Source of the DNA: Mycobacterium colombiense
Lineage (GTDB): Bacteria; Actinomycetota; Actinomycetes; Mycobacteriales; Mycobacteriaceae
Direction of reading: 5' to 3'
DNA: 36,200 nucleotides
Assembly (NCBI RefSeq): GCF_003284975.1
Contig: NZ_QMEU01000043.1
Span: 1-36,200 of the forward strand
This document shows positions 35,018 to 36,200 of this stretch, piece after piece. Position 1 is the stretch's first letter. Every line of letters begins with the position of its first letter. Under the pieces are notes generated by a model, which worked only from the letters and a program-made list of their open reading frames with translations, ran no database searches and had not been told where the DNA came from. Position numbers and translations under genes: made by a program.

Positions 35018-35743
35018 GTGACCATACACATCGGTACTTCAGGGTGGTCCTACAACCACTGGGTAGATGTGTTGTATCCGACGGGAACGCCGTCGGGACG
35101 CCGCCTCGCCCGCTACGTGGAGGTGTTCGACACCGTCGAGCTCAACGCCAGTTTCTATCGGTGGCCGCAGGATTCGACCTTCACGGGTTGGCGTCGCCAG
35201 TTGCCGGAGGGCTTCACCATGTCGGTCAAGGCTCATCGCGGATTGACCCACTACCGCCGGCTGGCCTCACCGGAACCGTGGATCGAACGATTCGAGCGTT
35301 GTTGGCGCCTCCTGGGTGATCGGCACGGGGTGCTGCTCGCGCAGTTGCACCCCGAGCAACAGCGCGACGACGCGCGCCTGGATACGTTCCTGGCGCTGGT
35401 GCCCGAATCGATCCGCGTCGCCGTCGAATTGCGCCACCCCTCGTGGAATGACCCCGCGGTGTTCGAGTTACTGGAACGCCGCCGCGCCGCGTATGTGGTG
35501 ATGAGTGGCCTCGGGCTGGAGTGCATCCCCCGGGCCACGACCGACTTGGTGTACATCCGGATGCACGGGCCGGACCCGGAAGCCAACTACGCCGGCTCCT
35601 ACTCCGACGACGACCTGCGGCGCTGGGCCGAGCGCATCGCGGGCTGGGACGCCGAGGGACGCGACGTGTGGATGTACTTCAACAACGACCTGGGCGGCCA
35701 CGCGGTCCGCAACGCGCTGGCGCTGCGCGAGCTTTTGGGTTGA
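35018..35743 (+). CDS. DUF72 (YecE-like) protein
   Basis: A 241-residue TIM-barrel protein from GTG 35018. It opens with HIGTSGWSYNHWVDVLYP, then FDTVELNASFYRWP, MSVKAHRGLTH, the VAVELRHPSW motif and YIRMHGPD, followed by VWMYFNNDLGGHAVRNA, all DUF72 hallmarks. No function is established, though the fold resembles xylose-isomerase-like barrels and the gene often stands near DNA-repair genes. It is the last of the four-gene plus-strand series, seven bases after the HhH gene. Confidence 0.9.
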   Translation: MTIHIGTSGWSYNHWVDVLYPTGTPSGRRLARYVEVFDTVELNASFYRWPQDSTFTGWRRQLPEGFTMSVKAHRGLTHYRRLASPEPWIERFERCWRLLGDRHGVLLAQLHPEQQRDDARLDTFLALVPESIRVAVELRHPSWNDPAVFELLERRRAAYVVMSGLGLECIPRATTDLVYIRMHGPDPEANYAGSYSDDDLRRWAERIAGWDAEGRDVWMYFNNDLGGHAVRNALALRELLG

Positions 35744-35756
35744 GCGCTCGCGAGCC

Positions 35757-36200
35757 TCAGCCTGCGGTGCGCTCGGGGTCCGAGCCGTCAGCGCCGCGCG
35801 GCACCGGAGCCCATGCGCCGTCGATGACCTCGGGTGGGCCCTGCACCTGCAGCCGTTCGCGTTCGGTGCGGCGGCGCTTGATCCGCAAGCGCGCATCACC
35901 GGGTAGGGTGACCAGTTCGTTGCAGGTCAGGTAATACATGTCCGCGACATCGTCTATCAGGTCCGCCTCGACCCGCAGCGAACCCAAAGCGCGCAACGTC
36001 ATTCGGAGTTCGTGGGTGAACCGCATCGTGGTGTCGTAGGCCAGCTCTCGAGAACCACGCGCGGCGCGCGCCGGCCGTTCCCGCGGCGTTGGCGGCTGTT
36101 CGCGGGCGGCCGCGGCGACCAGCAACATGGTGGGATCGTCGGCGAATGTCGTGCTGGCCAACTCGGCCTCCCCAGGCCCGCGGTGCCCGATCCGCGCGAC
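35757..36200 (-). CDS. C-terminal part of a PEP-utilising/phosphotransferase-type protein, cut by window edge
   Basis: The frame is open from base 36200 to the stop at 35757; 147 residues are visible and the start lies beyond the window. The text RIGHRGPGEAELAS and VADMYYLTCNEL, then RLRIKRRRTERERLQ, resembles the linker region of PEP synthase and rifampicin phosphotransferase-like enzymes. Such enzymes usually continue into a C-terminal phosphohistidine swivel domain, but here the protein ends about 20 residues after the match (GSDPERTAG). So the swivel domain is missing, elsewhere in the protein, or encoded separately. A TTG at 36161 is not a credible start since homology begins before it. 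Confidence 0.65.
   Translation of the reverse strand, partial: VARIGHRGPGEAELASTTFADDPTMLLVAAAAREQPPTPRERPARAARGSRELAYDTTMRFTHELRMTLRALGSLRVEADLIDDVADMYYLTCNELVTLPGDARLRIKRRRTERERLQVQGPPEVIDGAWAPVPRGADGSDPERTAG

Overview
The window comes from a slow-growing, non-tuberculous Mycobacterium, most likely of or near the M. avium complex. Evidence for this: an antigen 85B gene with an avium-like C-terminus, an RpfC, LppE, CYP140, GlnA3, LldD2, high GC, many GTG starts, and features expected of non-tuberculous species (an intact oxyR divergent from ahpCD, and a lon gene). From memory, the backbone follows M. tuberculosis Rv1894c down to Rv1872c, with several blocks that M. tuberculosis lacks at this place. 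No rRNA, tRNA, IS element, prophage or CRISPR array was seen.

Region 1 (1-8287): the start of a 13E12/DUF222 gene cut by the left edge; a 4-TM protein; a nitronate monooxygenase-like flavoprotein behind a perfect KstR-type box; the small Rv1893/Rv1892/Rv1891-like genes on the minus strand; then, behind a second KstR-like box, a second-locus CYP125-type P450, a zinc alcohol dehydrogenase and a YceI-like protein. A minus-strand DUF7159-like protein and 688 bp without genes follow.

Region 2 (8288-13707): a plus-strand envelope run: fbpB (Ag85B), a strong hairpin, secreted chorismate mutase, rpfC, a SRPBCC protein, an SDR, lipoprotein lppE and cyp140.

Region 3 (13740-16637): accessory genes: an NTF2-like protein, a SRPBCC protein coupled to a lysophospholipid acyltransferase, a small secreted DUF3761 protein, and a decayed class III adenylate cyclase.

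Region 4 (16634-23839): a minus-strand run of bfrA, a DHA2 efflux pump with a C-terminal winged-helix-like domain, an AhpD-fold protein, an F420-type oxidoreductase, glnA3 and a FluG-type amidohydrolase. Two tandem IdeR boxes lie between bfrA and the divergent bfd.

Region 5 (23860-29360): an oxidative-stress locus. oxyR leads a minus-strand series (EthD-like, PPOX/F420-type, enoyl-CoA hydratase) and faces ahpC-ahpD, followed by a GH13 enzyme.

Region 6 (29373-36200): DUF1810 divergent from lldD2; lon with a degenerate HspR (HAIR-like) element; a series of small genes (Ddn-type, TfoX_N, helix-hairpin-helix, DUF72); and the 3' end of a PEP-utilising-type enzyme cut by the right edge.

The most interesting signals are the KstR-box pair with the CYP125 paralogue, the amidohydrolase/GlnA3/oxidoreductase/efflux series, the HspR-like element before lon, and the complete OxyR-AhpCD module.
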